DNA of 50,676 nt from an uncultured Bacteroidales bacterium (GCA_902771935.1 CACXYM010000002.1:118234-168909), one strand, 5' to 3'. Shown: positions 1-7,619, counted from the stretch's first letter. Notes: generated by a model not told the origin, from the letters alone. Numbers and translations are program-made.

Positions 1-44
1 TCCTTATTCTTTTTAAAAAAAATCTATTTTAATTTGTACTCGTT

Positions 45-110
45 AGTTTCACATGATTATCGCACTATTATCGCACTTTTTTCGCACAAATATCATACTA
101 TTTTCACACT
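45..110. repeat. 11-bp tandem repeat array A
   Basis: Five consecutive 11-bp units occupy 56-110. The first two are identical (ATTATCGCACT), followed by TTTTTCGCACA, AATATCATACT and ATTTTCACACT. A sixth, more degenerate unit lies at 45-55. The period matches three other arrays in the window (16737-16812, 17018-17050, 42928-42971), although the unit sequences differ. Confidence 0.75.
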
Positions 111-205
111 TATAGCGGGACCATTACCTGAGACAATCGGGACTGAAAGCCCCTTCAACTACAATTTTCTACACTTAAAAATAAATGATCTCCTGAAATC
201 CGCTG

Positions 206-235
206 CAAAAGTACAACAAAAATTGCACATACGCA
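206..235 (-). promoter_or_regulatory. Bacteroidota-type promoter reading left out of the window
   Basis: On the minus strand TACTTTTG (206-213) follows a TTG (233-235) with a 19-bp spacer, matching the TTG/TAnnTTTG pattern of Bacteroidota primary-sigma promoters. It points off the left end, so its gene lies outside the window. Confidence 0.6.
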
Positions 236-372
236 AGAAAAAAAGACGAAAAATTCAATAATACGGAAAATGTAGTAATGCCCAGCATGTTCCCTTTTAG
301 TTCAAAAAGGAACAAGTTGAGACACAGAAGTATCAAAAAAACTGGATGATACTTTGTTATTGTGAATAAAAC

Positions 373-1011
373 TTAATCAGTTGATTTTTCTTCTGATACG
401 ATACTATACTCAAAGACAAAGTTGCGGCAGAAAATAATATCTGTAAGGGCAAAGTTGGTATGGTCAAAGAGTTGATGGAATTGTCGAATTAAGTGAAGAT
501 CTTTGGTTAATTCTCTATCCAGACCCTCATTCCAATTTGGTGGCGGACAATCCATACCAATAAACGAATCAAACGATTGATCCAAACCGTCAGGAAGTCC
601 TAAAGGGAAAGGAATTCCATTATCGTAAGTACGGTTCCAACCGGAATCACATATAGCATCAAAAAAGCCTTGCCGATCCTCTCCTTGGATGGGGTGTAAT
701 GATGGATATTTATAAGCGAGATAGCACTTAGCGGTTAGTTCAATACCCGGTTGGATTGCTGATATCTGATGGTAGAGTTCATGCGCACGGTCATACATAT
801 GTTTGAGCGCTTCACGGAGAGCGTCATTAAATGCTATGATGTGCGGCAGAAGTTCTTCTTGAGACTCATGTGTTAGTGCTTGGTCGTTCAATAAGCGTCT
901 GCGAATGTCAAGCAAACATTCACTTCGAGGATAGCCACATGCATCTGTGTCATAAATGCGAGTAATTTCCCTCTCTATATGTTGGAGTGCGGGATCATCG
1001 TAATGTATCAT
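373..1011 (-). CDS. Hypothetical protein, 212 aa, last gene of a four-gene operon
   Basis: I do not recognise this family. The protein is acidic and probably cytoplasmic, with no signal peptide or membrane segment. Residues 1-100 look helical (repeated IEREI, LLDIRRRLL and ALREALKHMYDRAHELY patterns). The C-terminal half has several aromatic and proline-rich stretches such as MDCPPPNW. The ATG overlaps the upstream 88-aa gene by 4 bp (ATGA type), which implies translational coupling and a shared function with the 88-aa and LRR proteins. It is the promoter-distal gene of the operon starting near 2379. Confidence 0.75.
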   Translation of the reverse strand: MIHYDDPALQHIEREITRIYDTDACGYPRSECLLDIRRRLLNDQALTHESQEELLPHIIAFNDALREALKHMYDRAHELYHQISAIQPGIELTAKCYLAYKYPSLHPIQGEDRQGFFDAICDSGWNRTYDNGIPFPLGLPDGLDQSFDSFIGMDCPPPNWNEGLDRELTKDLHLIRQFHQLFDHTNFALTDIIFCRNFVFEYSIVSEEKSTD

Positions 1012-1274
1012 AATTTCATCCTTTCTAACCGTTTACGTTCTGCTGCGATTTCTTCGGGGGTGAGAATCACATCATAGAGCGTGACTTTTGTAAGCATTGT
1101 GGCTATCTCCGGTGTGCAATGTGTGAGTTCGCAAAACTCCTGAAAAGGTGGAACTTCTTCAGCACATTCTTCACTAAGGAGAAGAGCCATCTTACTTCGG
1201 ATCTTAATATCCGACATGAACAATTCTTTTAGACGCAGCAATTCGAGCTGGTCATCGATTTCTTGTAGGGTCAT
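1008..1274 (-). CDS. Small helical protein, 88 aa, related to the N-terminus of the adjacent LRR protein
   Basis: Function is unknown. The whole protein appears to be one helical module beginning with a QLELLRLKE motif near residues 8-16. By eye it aligns with the first 75 residues of the neighbouring LRR protein, which has QIELLNLKE at the same place, a similar run of helix and a similar aromatic/acidic pattern after it. The gene starts 3 bp after the LRR gene stops and overlaps the next gene by 4 bp. A stand-alone copy of a domain also found fused to LRRs suggests a pair that heterodimerises or competes for a partner; that is inference. Confidence 0.7.
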   Translation of the reverse strand: MTLQEIDDQLELLRLKELFMSDIKIRSKMALLLSEECAEEVPPFQEFCELTHCTPEIATMLTKVTLYDVILTPEEIAAERKRLERMKL

Positions 1275-1277
1275 ATA

Positions 1278-2051
1278 TTATACGTTTTTAATTATCCATC
1301 CTATTTGTTTGGCTTGCCAGCGAAGGTCGCCGGTGATACTTGCGTCGGTAAGAATCTGCGGCTCGGTGTCAAAGAGGTTTTCAAGGGATAGGTTACAAAG
1401 AGATTGCAACATCTTACCGACAGCATCAATGGGCAAGCAATTTGTGTGCAGGTCTATAACGCGCAGTTTGGGCATCGATTGGCATAGACGCATTTTGGCG
1501 AGTTGGTTATTGCTTACATCTAAGCGTGAGAGGTTCGGACAATTAACCAAGTAACATTCCGTCAAGCGTTGACCGGTACAGATCAGTTCTTCCACATTGC
1601 CGAAGATATATATGGGCAGGTTGGTGTCATGCGAGATCTGGATGGTCTCTTTGATTTTCTTTTTATTGGCAATAAGTGTGACTGGCGACGCTTTGCGTGC
1701 AGTAGTAATCGTCAATGGTTTGCGTGAGACAGTGGTTAGTTCGACGACTGCATTAGGACTATTAAGGATGATAACCGCTTTGCGCTTAGGATGGCGTAGC
1801 ATATCTTCCTTTTCTTCATTAAACACTTCAGCACGCAAGGCCGTAAAATCGCGAGTTGAATAGTATAACTCACTTAACGCCATGTCCTTTAAGTGCCGAA
1901 CTACACTATATTCAGAGCCAAGTTCCTCCCTAAACTCGCGCCAACCTTTTCTCTGTCCAAGCATTTGCGTCAGCCGTTGGCGCAAAGCAGGATTGTTGAC
2001 GATACGCTCTTTCAAGTTGAGCAGTTCAATTTGTTGCGGATAAGTCAGCAT
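1278..2051 (-). CDS. Leucine-rich-repeat protein with N-terminal helical module, 257 aa
   Basis: Residues about 1-75 form a helical module (QIELLNLKE near the start) shared with the adjacent 88-aa protein. Residues about 155-215 carry short LRR units of the Bacteroidota type, with L..L.V..N spacing (CPNLSRLDVSNNQL, then MPKLRVIDLHTNCL). There is no signal peptide, so unlike many Bacteroidales LRR proteins it is probably cytoplasmic. LRRs usually bind proteins; the ligand cannot be predicted. It lies 19 bp downstream of the ZapA-like gene and 3 bp upstream of the 88-aa gene, in one operon. Confidence 0.75.
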   Translation of the reverse strand: MLTYPQQIELLNLKERIVNNPALRQRLTQMLGQRKGWREFREELGSEYSVVRHLKDMALSELYYSTRDFTALRAEVFNEEKEDMLRHPKRKAVIILNSPNAVVELTTVSRKPLTITTARKASPVTLIANKKKIKETIQISHDTNLPIYIFGNVEELICTGQRLTECYLVNCPNLSRLDVSNNQLAKMRLCQSMPKLRVIDLHTNCLPIDAVGKMLQSLCNLSLENLFDTEPQILTDASITGDLRWQAKQIGWIIKNV

Positions 2052-2070
2052 AATTTATTCCTATTTTATA

Positions 2071-2379
2071 TTATTTATTTTCATGAAGATATTTGCCAAA
2101 CCAGTTTTTGACCGATGCAAGCCATGCCTTTCGTCGCAATTGGCTATAGGTTAAATCCTTGTCGACATGCAAACTCTTCCCGAGTTCTTGATGTACAACA
2201 TATGCATATACAATTAGTGTCAATAACTTTGTATCTGACATATCTGGATACTTTGACTTGTATGCATAATAGCACCTATCTAGTTCTTGTCCTATCACAC
2301 GGTAGGAACGCTCCTCTTCGAATGGAATGCTCAATCGGATGGTTTCTTTGCCGATTTTGATATTTATTGAAGCTTTCAT
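2071..2379 (-). CDS. ZapA-like small protein, 102 aa
   Basis: From the ATG at 2379 the protein opens with a beta-hairpin (INIKIGKETIRLSIP) followed by a long helix containing YKSKYPDMSDTKLLTLIVYAY. This order resembles ZapA-family cell-division proteins, which bind FtsZ; the match is by eye and modest. An in-frame ATG at 2400 would add seven residues, but it sits only about 16 bp from the promoter -7 element, so 2379 is preferred. It is the first gene of the operon 2379 to 373. A ZapA-like protein in an accessory operon, away from the usual ZapA context, is unusual and it may be a divergent paralogue. Confidence 0.5.
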   Translation of the reverse strand: MKASINIKIGKETIRLSIPFEEERSYRVIGQELDRCYYAYKSKYPDMSDTKLLTLIVYAYVVHQELGKSLHVDKDLTYSQLRRKAWLASVKNWFGKYLHENK

Positions 2380-2415
2380 AATAATTGCAGCGCGACTCAT
2401 TTTTGAATCATGCTG

Positions 2416-2442
2416 CAAAATTACTGCTTCAAACTTTCACAA
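2416..2442 (-). promoter_or_regulatory. Promoter of the ZapA-like/LRR operon
   Basis: TAATTTTG (minus strand, 2416-2423) with an upstream TTTGTG (TTG at 2440-2442, 16-bp spacer). The element and its spacer are about 31 of 35 bases identical to the promoter of the WYL operon at 5822-5848 and about 28 of 35 to that at 3132-3158. Expected transcript start is near 2410. Confidence 0.65.
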
Positions 2443-2464
2443 ACTGGAAGAGGATGATTTTTTG

Positions 2465-3076
2465 TTAAAAATCACTACCTGAGAGTTGATTCTGTATCTC
2501 AAGAGCCTTTTGTTTATTGAATTGGTCAACTTCTTTCTGGAATATACCATCCAGTGCTTCCTTGCCACCATAAGTCACTTTACAATCATCAAAGCCTCGA
2601 TAGAATAGCTCCAAATCTATCTGTTCGTCTAAATGCCATATTGCAGCACTACTTTCTTCCAAATCTTGAACGACCTTACCGCCTTGCATCTTCTGAATCA
2701 AAGTAGCTTTACCATACTTCTCCTCAAAGCGCGAAATGATAGCGCGACACTGCTCCATTCCGGGGATGTCTTTGTACTTGTCGGTAACGGAGAAGGAAAT
2801 CTTAATCTTGTAAACAGTGTGTGTAAGTTTGGTGGCGCGCATCTCAATGTGACATGGATACGTCATGAAAGTGCCGTAGATGCTACTAACTTCAACATCA
2901 CTTCCTCCTTCATAGATGTACGTTTTCCCTGTAAAGCCCTTTTCGCTAAAAGCGGTTAAGAACTCCTCATAAGTACTCCCGAAAGGAACACCAAATACTT
3001 GAACTGCGGACTTTTGTCCAAATGCGGCTGCTAATCCCATGGAGAGAAGCAGACTAAAAAGAATTACTTTTCTCAT
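2465..3076 (-). CDS. Secreted hypothetical protein, 203 aa
   Basis: It starts with a clear signal peptide (MRKVILFSLLLSMGLAAAFG, cleavage probably before QKSA), with no lipobox cysteine, so it should be periplasmic or exported. The mature part contains VFGVPFGSTYEEF, a pattern seen in small periplasmic Bacteroidales proteins that begin with a G.PFG motif, then alternating strands and a charged C-terminal helix (NKQKALEIQNQL). I cannot assign a function. It is transcribed alone from the promoter at 3132-3158; its stop lies 47 bp before that of the next operon's promoter. Confidence 0.75.
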   Translation of the reverse strand: MRKVILFSLLLSMGLAAAFGQKSAVQVFGVPFGSTYEEFLTAFSEKGFTGKTYIYEGGSDVEVSSIYGTFMTYPCHIEMRATKLTHTVYKIKISFSVTDKYKDIPGMEQCRAIISRFEEKYGKATLIQKMQGGKVVQDLEESSAAIWHLDEQIDLELFYRGFDDCKVTYGGKEALDGIFQKEVDQFNKQKALEIQNQLSGSDF

Positions 3077-3105
3077 AACTTGTTAATTTTATTATTATAA
3101 TAATG

Positions 3106-3131
3106 CAGCGTGACCCAAACGAATCACGCTG
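3106..3131 (-). promoter_or_regulatory. Perfect inverted repeat at the predicted 5' end of the leader
   Basis: CAGCGTGA (3106-3113) and TCACGCTG (3124-3131) are an exact 8-bp inverted repeat around a 10-base loop. It immediately abuts the -7 element at 3132-3139, so it would be either an operator over the start site or a 5'-terminal mRNA hairpin of the secreted protein gene. Confidence 0.6.
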
Positions 3132-3158
3132 CAAAATTACAACACCAAACTCCCACAA
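3132..3158 (-). promoter_or_regulatory. Promoter of the secreted-protein gene
   Basis: Minus-strand TAATTTTG (3132-3139) with TTG at 3156-3158 and a 16-bp spacer, the same geometry as the promoters at 2416 and 5822. The leader to the ATG at 3076 would be about 50 bases. Confidence 0.65.
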
Positions 3159-3179
3159 AGTGGAGGAGAAGAGAAAAAT

Positions 3180-3404
3180 TTACAATTTCTTTACATCAAA
3201 ATAGCCATGATGGAAATACTTTTCCATTACATCAGCTAAAGGTTGACCGTACTTTTGAGCGAATGCCTCAAGTACCATCGACTTTCCGTTATTGTTGATG
3301 GGATCCACATAAGGGCATTCGAGTTCAACACTCATTCCCTTTTCCATTTTAACTCCGTTATGTGAACCAGAGTTCTGCTTTACAGTAATACGATAAAGTG
3401 CCAT
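3180..3404 (-). CDS. Small conserved protein, 74 aa, DUF6140-like
   Basis: It begins MALYRITVK, followed by MEKGMSVEL and a NNNGKSMVLEAFAQKYG segment. This order (short beta start, KGMSVE, then NGG/NGK and an F..KYG helix) is what I remember of the small Bacteroidales family DUF6140; the assignment is from memory and should be tested. Function is unknown. It starts 12 bp after the possible UDG-fold gene and is the last gene of the WYL operon. Confidence 0.7.
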   Translation of the reverse strand: MALYRITVKQNSGSHNGVKMEKGMSVELECPYVDPINNNGKSMVLEAFAQKYGQPLADVMEKYFHHGYFDVKKL

Positions 3405-3416
3405 AGTGTTTAATAT

Positions 3417-4280
3417 TTAACGATGTTTAGTAAAATCTATTCCTTTTGTAGTTTTCAGATATTTGATAAAATCAAAATAAGTCTTAACAATATCTTCATA
3501 TCGTTGTTTATAGCCTCCTTTCATATAACTCAAATGATAGGAATCAATAGCTAATTTATTATCTTCTTCGTTGTACCAAGTAGCATAACCTATCCATTTG
3601 AATTTTCCTCCATAAAACTCATTAAGATTGTCTAAAATAATGTTTTTGTCATTATGGCTACCGCAACATATGAACACATCTGCCTCCAGATCACGAATTT
3701 GCTCACATAAAAAGTCCTTATACGCATTTATCGCCTTTGACAATTTGTCGTCACTACAACTACTTTCGCCATATTCTTTACGGCAATTAATACGAGCAAA
3801 TACTTTTTCTTCCGACAACTTCAATGCTTCGGCATTCGTGAAATCATCATAGCCCATCATATGGTCTGGAGTAGACTTCAATAAACCGAACAATGAGTAC
3901 ACCAAATTCACGTGAAACCGAACTGTAGACAGGTCATTTTCAGTAGCAAACCTGTCAAGGTATCTATATGATTCCGAACGTACGTCCCATGTCCTGTCTC
4001 CATATGTATACTGATCCTTCGTCAGATACAATACTCTTAACGGAGCATTTTCCCACATTTCATTCTCCTTTCCACTAGGAGCATGAATCCACTTATACGT
4101 GGTGTTTCCGTCATCATGCTTAGTGGGTAAACAGGTAGGCACACCTCTAAACATGATACCATCTTCCGCAAAGTAATCTGCAGGGTCGTACCCAGCATAT
4201 TCCTTATCGCTCAACTTGTCTTCACAAAATTTTGCTTTCCAACGCTTTAATACATCTTGTTCCTTTTCTACGAAATTCAT
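3417..4280 (-). CDS. Hypothetical protein, 287 aa, possible uracil-DNA-glycosylase fold
   Basis: It is soluble, with no signal peptide. The layout recalls UDG-superfamily proteins of unknown function: a strand VLYLTKDQYTYGD early on, a middle region with INCRKEYGESS, a hydrophobic strand DVFICCGSHN preceded by a helix ending QIRDLEAD, and a late IDSYHLSYM segment where UDGs carry their histidine motif. The similarity is structural impression only and the canonical UDG active-site motifs are not plainly present. Base composition is visibly AT-richer than the flanking genes, compatible with acquisition. It is the third gene of the WYL operon, 28 bp after the 181-aa gene. Confidence 0.55.
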   Translation of the reverse strand: MNFVEKEQDVLKRWKAKFCEDKLSDKEYAGYDPADYFAEDGIMFRGVPTCLPTKHDDGNTTYKWIHAPSGKENEMWENAPLRVLYLTKDQYTYGDRTWDVRSESYRYLDRFATENDLSTVRFHVNLVYSLFGLLKSTPDHMMGYDDFTNAEALKLSEEKVFARINCRKEYGESSCSDDKLSKAINAYKDFLCEQIRDLEADVFICCGSHNDKNIILDNLNEFYGGKFKWIGYATWYNEEDNKLAIDSYHLSYMKGGYKQRYEDIVKTYFDFIKYLKTTKGIDFTKHR

Positions 4281-4308
4281 ATTGATAAGTTTTATCTAGT
4301 TAAATAAT

Positions 4309-4854
4309 TTAATTATTCCACTCTTGTTCAAGCACATATTGTTTTGCAAGATGTGAGGCGGAGTATAGATATTCATACAACCATTTATCAAGCGGCTGAT
4401 CCACAAATCCCTTTTCTTCAACATAATTATAAGTCAAATAAGCTATCTTTATTATGCGAGGCTCAACGTTCACTATTCTATCTTGCACACATAAAGGAGC
4501 TGAATCATCATTTCCTTCCCATTCTACTGTTTCTGTTAAATAAAAGTTTATTTCATAATCATTGCCTTGAAGCATATAATAGAATGCTTCGAATGTTTTG
4601 GCAAAAGTATAGAGGAATAATTGCATGGCATTTCTTTTTGTTTGCTCATATTCCTCAATCTTTTGAGCATCGATAACATCTTGAACCATTTTGCTAATGC
4701 GGTCATCAAGAAAGTCATCAAATTCATTCAAAATATCCGCACGGACTTCATTTGCGGTTTTGCCGGTTAAAAAGGTACAACCTTTGTTTTCTGTACGTCC
4801 TTTTGCGAGATTGTCAACAAATTCACGGAGTTCTTGCATTTCTTCTGGTTTCAT
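4309..4854 (-). CDS. Hypothetical protein, 181 aa, in WYL operon
   Basis: The chosen start (MKPEEMQELREF) is 13 bp downstream of the WYL stop; a longer upstream reading would overlap the WYL gene and lacks support. The protein is acidic and mostly helical, with FVDNLAKGRT early and a central helix rich in aromatics (LFLYTFAKTFEAFYYML). The C-terminal third (LTYNYVEEKGF, LDKWLYEYLYSASHLAKQYV) is helical too. No known motif is seen. Its position directly after a WYL regulator suggests that it is controlled by it or acts with it. Confidence 0.7.
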   Translation of the reverse strand: MKPEEMQELREFVDNLAKGRTENKGCTFLTGKTANEVRADILNEFDDFLDDRISKMVQDVIDAQKIEEYEQTKRNAMQLFLYTFAKTFEAFYYMLQGNDYEINFYLTETVEWEGNDDSAPLCVQDRIVNVEPRIIKIAYLTYNYVEEKGFVDQPLDKWLYEYLYSASHLAKQYVLEQEWNN

Positions 4855-4867
4855 AATGATTAGATAT

Positions 4868-5800
4868 TTAGTGGTTATACTGTTTATTAGTTTTTGCTGC
4901 GTCTTTGGCAAAATCTTCGCGGAGCCATTTCGGTTCGTGGACTTCTAAGTTAGAGCCATAAGCATATAATTCGCGCAGGAACTCGTCAGCCGGATAGAGA
5001 TAGAAACTGAAAGCCGGATAACCATTGATAGGCTCTATCTCTTTTTGCGAGGGATGTAACGGGAGCGTGCGGAGGTAATCGGCTTGGTCTTCATCTATGG
5101 ATATTACAATTTTCTCCGGCTGTTGCTGTTCGTCAAGCACAGTTACGCCGTACGCATCCTTAAAATATGCCTCTGCATCAAAGTCATCGGGGAGTTGGTA
5201 TTTCTTCTTGGTCGGCTCAATAGCATGGATACGATCAAGACCATATACGCGCATTTTGTCGATATCAGGAGCATAGACTAACACATACCACCGTTGCTTG
5301 AACATCTTGAGACAATATGGCTCAATCGGGAAGGTATGTGGGCACGGTTTGCCGAAGCCTTGATAGGTCATTTGCAGCACACATTTGTCGCGCATAGCTT
5401 CAATGATCGGGGCAAGGAACTTTTCGCCGGAAGGGACAGGCTCAAACAGAATCTGGTCGGATAGTTCTTTGCTGTCCTTGAGCAGACTATCCATAGACAT
5501 AAGGTTTAACAGGCGACTGCGCAAATCAGCATCGCGTATATCGGATGCCTCCTCAATGTAATACTCATTGTGGGCATTGCACTTGATTTTGACATCGAAA
5601 AGCATTTCAACCGTGCTTTTCCACCGGTGGAAATTACTCTCTGGGAGGTAATCTTGTTTATACTCGTTGGCGTTTGCGTGCGCCCACTTCTCGTCTATCG
5701 CCGCGCGAGAAATAGGACCGCGTGCGATGGTGTTCAACAGCCAGATATAGCAGTTAAATAGATAGGCAGTTGACGATTTCAGATTTTTCTTCGTTTCCAT
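4868..5800 (-). CDS. WYL-domain transcriptional regulator, 310 aa
   Basis: The N-terminal 90 residues fit a winged-helix-like DNA-binding region (LLNTIARGPISRAAIDEKW). A WYL domain follows: helical linker, then QMTYQGFG, RWYVLVYAPD (the WYL-type tripeptide as WYV at about 171-173) and YGLDRI. WYL domains bind ligands, often nucleic acid or nucleotides, and these regulators frequently control defence or DNA-damage genes. The ATG at 5800 is chosen because a TTG eight codons upstream lies inside the promoter's -7 element. It heads an operon with the 181-aa, UDG-like and 74-aa genes. An inverted repeat around its promoter may be its own operator. Confidence 0.88.
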   Translation of the reverse strand: METKKNLKSSTAYLFNCYIWLLNTIARGPISRAAIDEKWAHANANEYKQDYLPESNFHRWKSTVEMLFDVKIKCNAHNEYYIEEASDIRDADLRSRLLNLMSMDSLLKDSKELSDQILFEPVPSGEKFLAPIIEAMRDKCVLQMTYQGFGKPCPHTFPIEPYCLKMFKQRWYVLVYAPDIDKMRVYGLDRIHAIEPTKKKYQLPDDFDAEAYFKDAYGVTVLDEQQQPEKIVISIDEDQADYLRTLPLHPSQKEIEPINGYPAFSFYLYPADEFLRELYAYGSNLEVHEPKWLREDFAKDAAKTNKQYNH

Positions 5801-5821
5801 GTGCGTTACGATTTTCGGCTG

Positions 5822-5862
5822 CAAAAGTACTGCTTCACTCGTTCACAAACTGACAGCGAGTG
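5822..5862 (-). promoter_or_regulatory. Promoter and possible operator of the WYL operon
   Basis: Minus-strand TACTTTTG (5822-5829) and TTG (5846-5848), spacer 16 bp. CACTCG at 5836-5841 and CGAGTG at 5857-5862 form an inverted repeat that brackets the -33 element, a suitable place for autoregulation by the WYL protein. The operator role is inference. Confidence 0.6.
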
Positions 5863-5933
5863 CAAAATTATGCAAAAAATTTGATATACACAAAAAAAAT
5901 CTACCCAATTTATATGAAAGTTGCGGGAAATAT

Positions 5934-5964
5934 TTGCACATTCCATTATTTTGTTGTACCTTTG
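5934..5964 (+). promoter_or_regulatory. Promoter of the DUF456-rmuC operon
   Basis: TTG at 5934-5936, 20-bp spacer, TACCTTTG at 5957-5964. The DUF456 start codon is 30 bp downstream. It is divergent from the WYL promoter. Confidence 0.75.
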
Positions 5965-5994
5965 CAGCGGATTAACGGATAGATAGTTCGTACT

Positions 5995-6465
5995 ATGGAA
6001 ATATTTCTTTTGATTATAGCGTTTATTTTTCTTGCATTGAGTTTTGTGGGGAGTATCATTCCTGGACTACCGGGTGTGCCGTTGGCGTTTATTGGTTTGC
6101 TGATTGCACAGGCGACGGAGCGTGTTGATTTCTCGTGGCAGGTGCTTCTCATTTACGGCATTGTGACGGTGGTTGTTCAAGTGTTAGATTATATTGTTCC
6201 AGCTTGGGGGACGAAGAAATACGGCGGGACTAAATGGGGTGTAATTGGCAGTATAATAGGCGTTTTCGCGGGAATGGGATTTGGATTTGTGGGAGTGATT
6301 GTCGGTCCGTTGGTTGGCGCCATTTTGGGCGAGTTGCTTCAAGGCAAAGAGCTTCAAGAAGCTGTGAAAGCCGGTTGGGGAAGTTTCATTGGCATTTTAT
6401 TTGGCGTAATCATCAAGCTGATTAGCTGCGGCGTGATGACAGTTACACTTATTCAAGCGTTATAA
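5995..6465 (+). CDS. DUF456 family membrane protein, 156 aa
   Basis: A small integral membrane protein with about four hydrophobic segments and the glycine/proline-rich pattern of DUF456: VGSIIPGLPGVPLAFIGLL after the first helix, then WGTKKYGGTKWGVIGSIIG and FVGVIVGPLVGAILGELL. Length is normal for the family. The molecular function of DUF456 is not known. It is co-transcribed with rmuC, with one base between stop and start. Confidence 0.88.
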   Translation: MEIFLLIIAFIFLALSFVGSIIPGLPGVPLAFIGLLIAQATERVDFSWQVLLIYGIVTVVVQVLDYIVPAWGTKKYGGTKWGVIGSIIGVFAGMGFGFVGVIVGPLVGAILGELLQGKELQEAVKAGWGSFIGILFGVIIKLISCGVMTVTLIQAL

Positions 6466-6466
6466 T

Positions 6467-7606
6467 ATGGAATTAGCGATTGGTTTAATAGTAGGATTAG
6501 TCGTAGCCGGCATCGTTGCCTGGATACTGATTAGGGGTCAGAAAGAGCAGATGCACCAGATGCAGGAGATGCAGAAGTTGATGTCTGATCAGATTAACAA
6601 CGCGAGCAATCAGATGTTGCGCGAGAGGCAGAATGAGTTGGAGGCCAAGAACAAAGAGTCGATGTCGCAACTGATGCAACCTCTGCGTCAACAGATGGAC
6701 GATGTGCGTCGACTGATGAGCGAAACCAAGAGTGCTAACGAGAAGAGCACTTCGAGTCTGGAAGGTGCACTCAAAGCGATGGTGGAACAAACGGGCAAGC
6801 TGGGAACGGATGCGCAGACTTTAGCTAATGCGCTGCGGAACAAAGGCAAAGTGCATGGCGATTGGGGCGAACAAGTGCTGAGTGATATTTTGCGCGACAG
6901 CGGTCTGCGCGAAGGTGAGGAGTTTATGACACAAGTGTCATATAAAGATAAGCGAGGCAATGAGTTACGTCCGGATGTGGTTATCAATATGCCGGACAAG
7001 ACGAAAGTGATTGTGGACTCGAAAGTGAGTCTGAAAGACTATATGGATGCCGTAGAAGCGGAGACGGAAGAGGAACGGCTGGCGGCAGTTAAACGCAATT
7101 ACGAATCGATGGTTCGGCATGTGAAAGAGTTGGCGGATAAGAATTATCCGAGTGTGGTTGAAGGCGCGATGAATTACGTGCTGATGTTCGTTCCGAACGA
7201 AGGCGGATATGTGATGGCGATGAATTACGACAGTTCGCTTGGACAAAAAGCATTCGACAAAGGCGTGATACTCGTCAACCCGACGAACCTGATGCTTGCT
7301 CTAAACCTCGTTCTGCACGTGTGGCAAAACACCCGACAGGAAGACAACTGCCGCAAGATTATCGATGCTGCCAACGGCATGTACGAGAAAGTGGTGGGAT
7401 TGGTGGATACGTGCAATCGCCTTGGTAGTCAATTAGATACCGCCCGTAAGACCTACGACACGGCGATGAATCAGTTGAGCGACGGAACGGGCAATGTGCT
7501 GCGTCGCGTAGAAGGACTGAAGGAATTGGGCGTAACAAGTACGAAGAAAGTGACGACTCGACGCAATCAAGCGGATGCTTTAGCAAGCATAGAAACGACC
7601 GAATAA
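6467..7606 (+). CDS. rmuC: DNA recombination protein RmuC
   Basis: It has an N-terminal membrane anchor (residues 1-22), a long coiled coil rich in Gln/Met/Glu to about residue 130, and the RmuC nuclease-like domain with GKVHGDWGEQVLSDILRDSGL, the RPDVVINMPDKTKVIVDSKVSL stretch and FVPNEGGYVMAM. RmuC proteins belong to the PD-(D/E)XK group and limit inversions at short inverted repeats in E. coli. At 379 aa the length is ordinary. It follows the DUF456 gene directly. Given the many inverted repeats in this window the context is interesting, but no link is shown. Confidence 0.95.
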   Translation: MELAIGLIVGLVVAGIVAWILIRGQKEQMHQMQEMQKLMSDQINNASNQMLRERQNELEAKNKESMSQLMQPLRQQMDDVRRLMSETKSANEKSTSSLEGALKAMVEQTGKLGTDAQTLANALRNKGKVHGDWGEQVLSDILRDSGLREGEEFMTQVSYKDKRGNELRPDVVINMPDKTKVIVDSKVSLKDYMDAVEAETEEERLAAVKRNYESMVRHVKELADKNYPSVVEGAMNYVLMFVPNEGGYVMAMNYDSSLGQKAFDKGVILVNPTNLMLALNLVLHVWQNTRQEDNCRKIIDAANGMYEKVVGLVDTCNRLGSQLDTARKTYDTAMNQLSDGTGNVLRRVEGLKELGVTSTKKVTTRRNQADALASIETTE

Positions 7607-7619
7607 AACATGCACGACC

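Larger units (their letters stand above)
1..372. other. Gene-free left edge of the window
   Basis: No convincing gene is present. The stretch holds an 11-bp tandem array at 45-110, a leftward promoter at 206-235 and a weak imperfect hairpin at 289-313 (GTTCC pairing with GGAAC plus an A/T arm). A 75-codon open frame at 34-261 runs through the array and through the promoter and has no protein-like features, so I do not call it a gene. Confidence 0.6.

Noticed and set aside
34-261. 75-codon open frame at the left edge
   Set aside because: It runs through an 11-bp tandem array and a promoter, with low-complexity composition and no protein-like pattern.
289-313. Intrinsic terminator
   Set aside because: The stem has a mismatch and no T run follows on either strand.
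3904-3919. Second parS-like sequence (AATTCACGTGAAACC-like)
   Set aside because: Only 12 of 16 positions match, the left arm is lost, and it lies inside a coding sequence.
5801-5824. Upstream TTG start for the WYL regulator
   Set aside because: The TTG is part of the promoter -7 box, so it would not be in the transcript; the same reasoning rejects TTG starts at 2418 and 10887.
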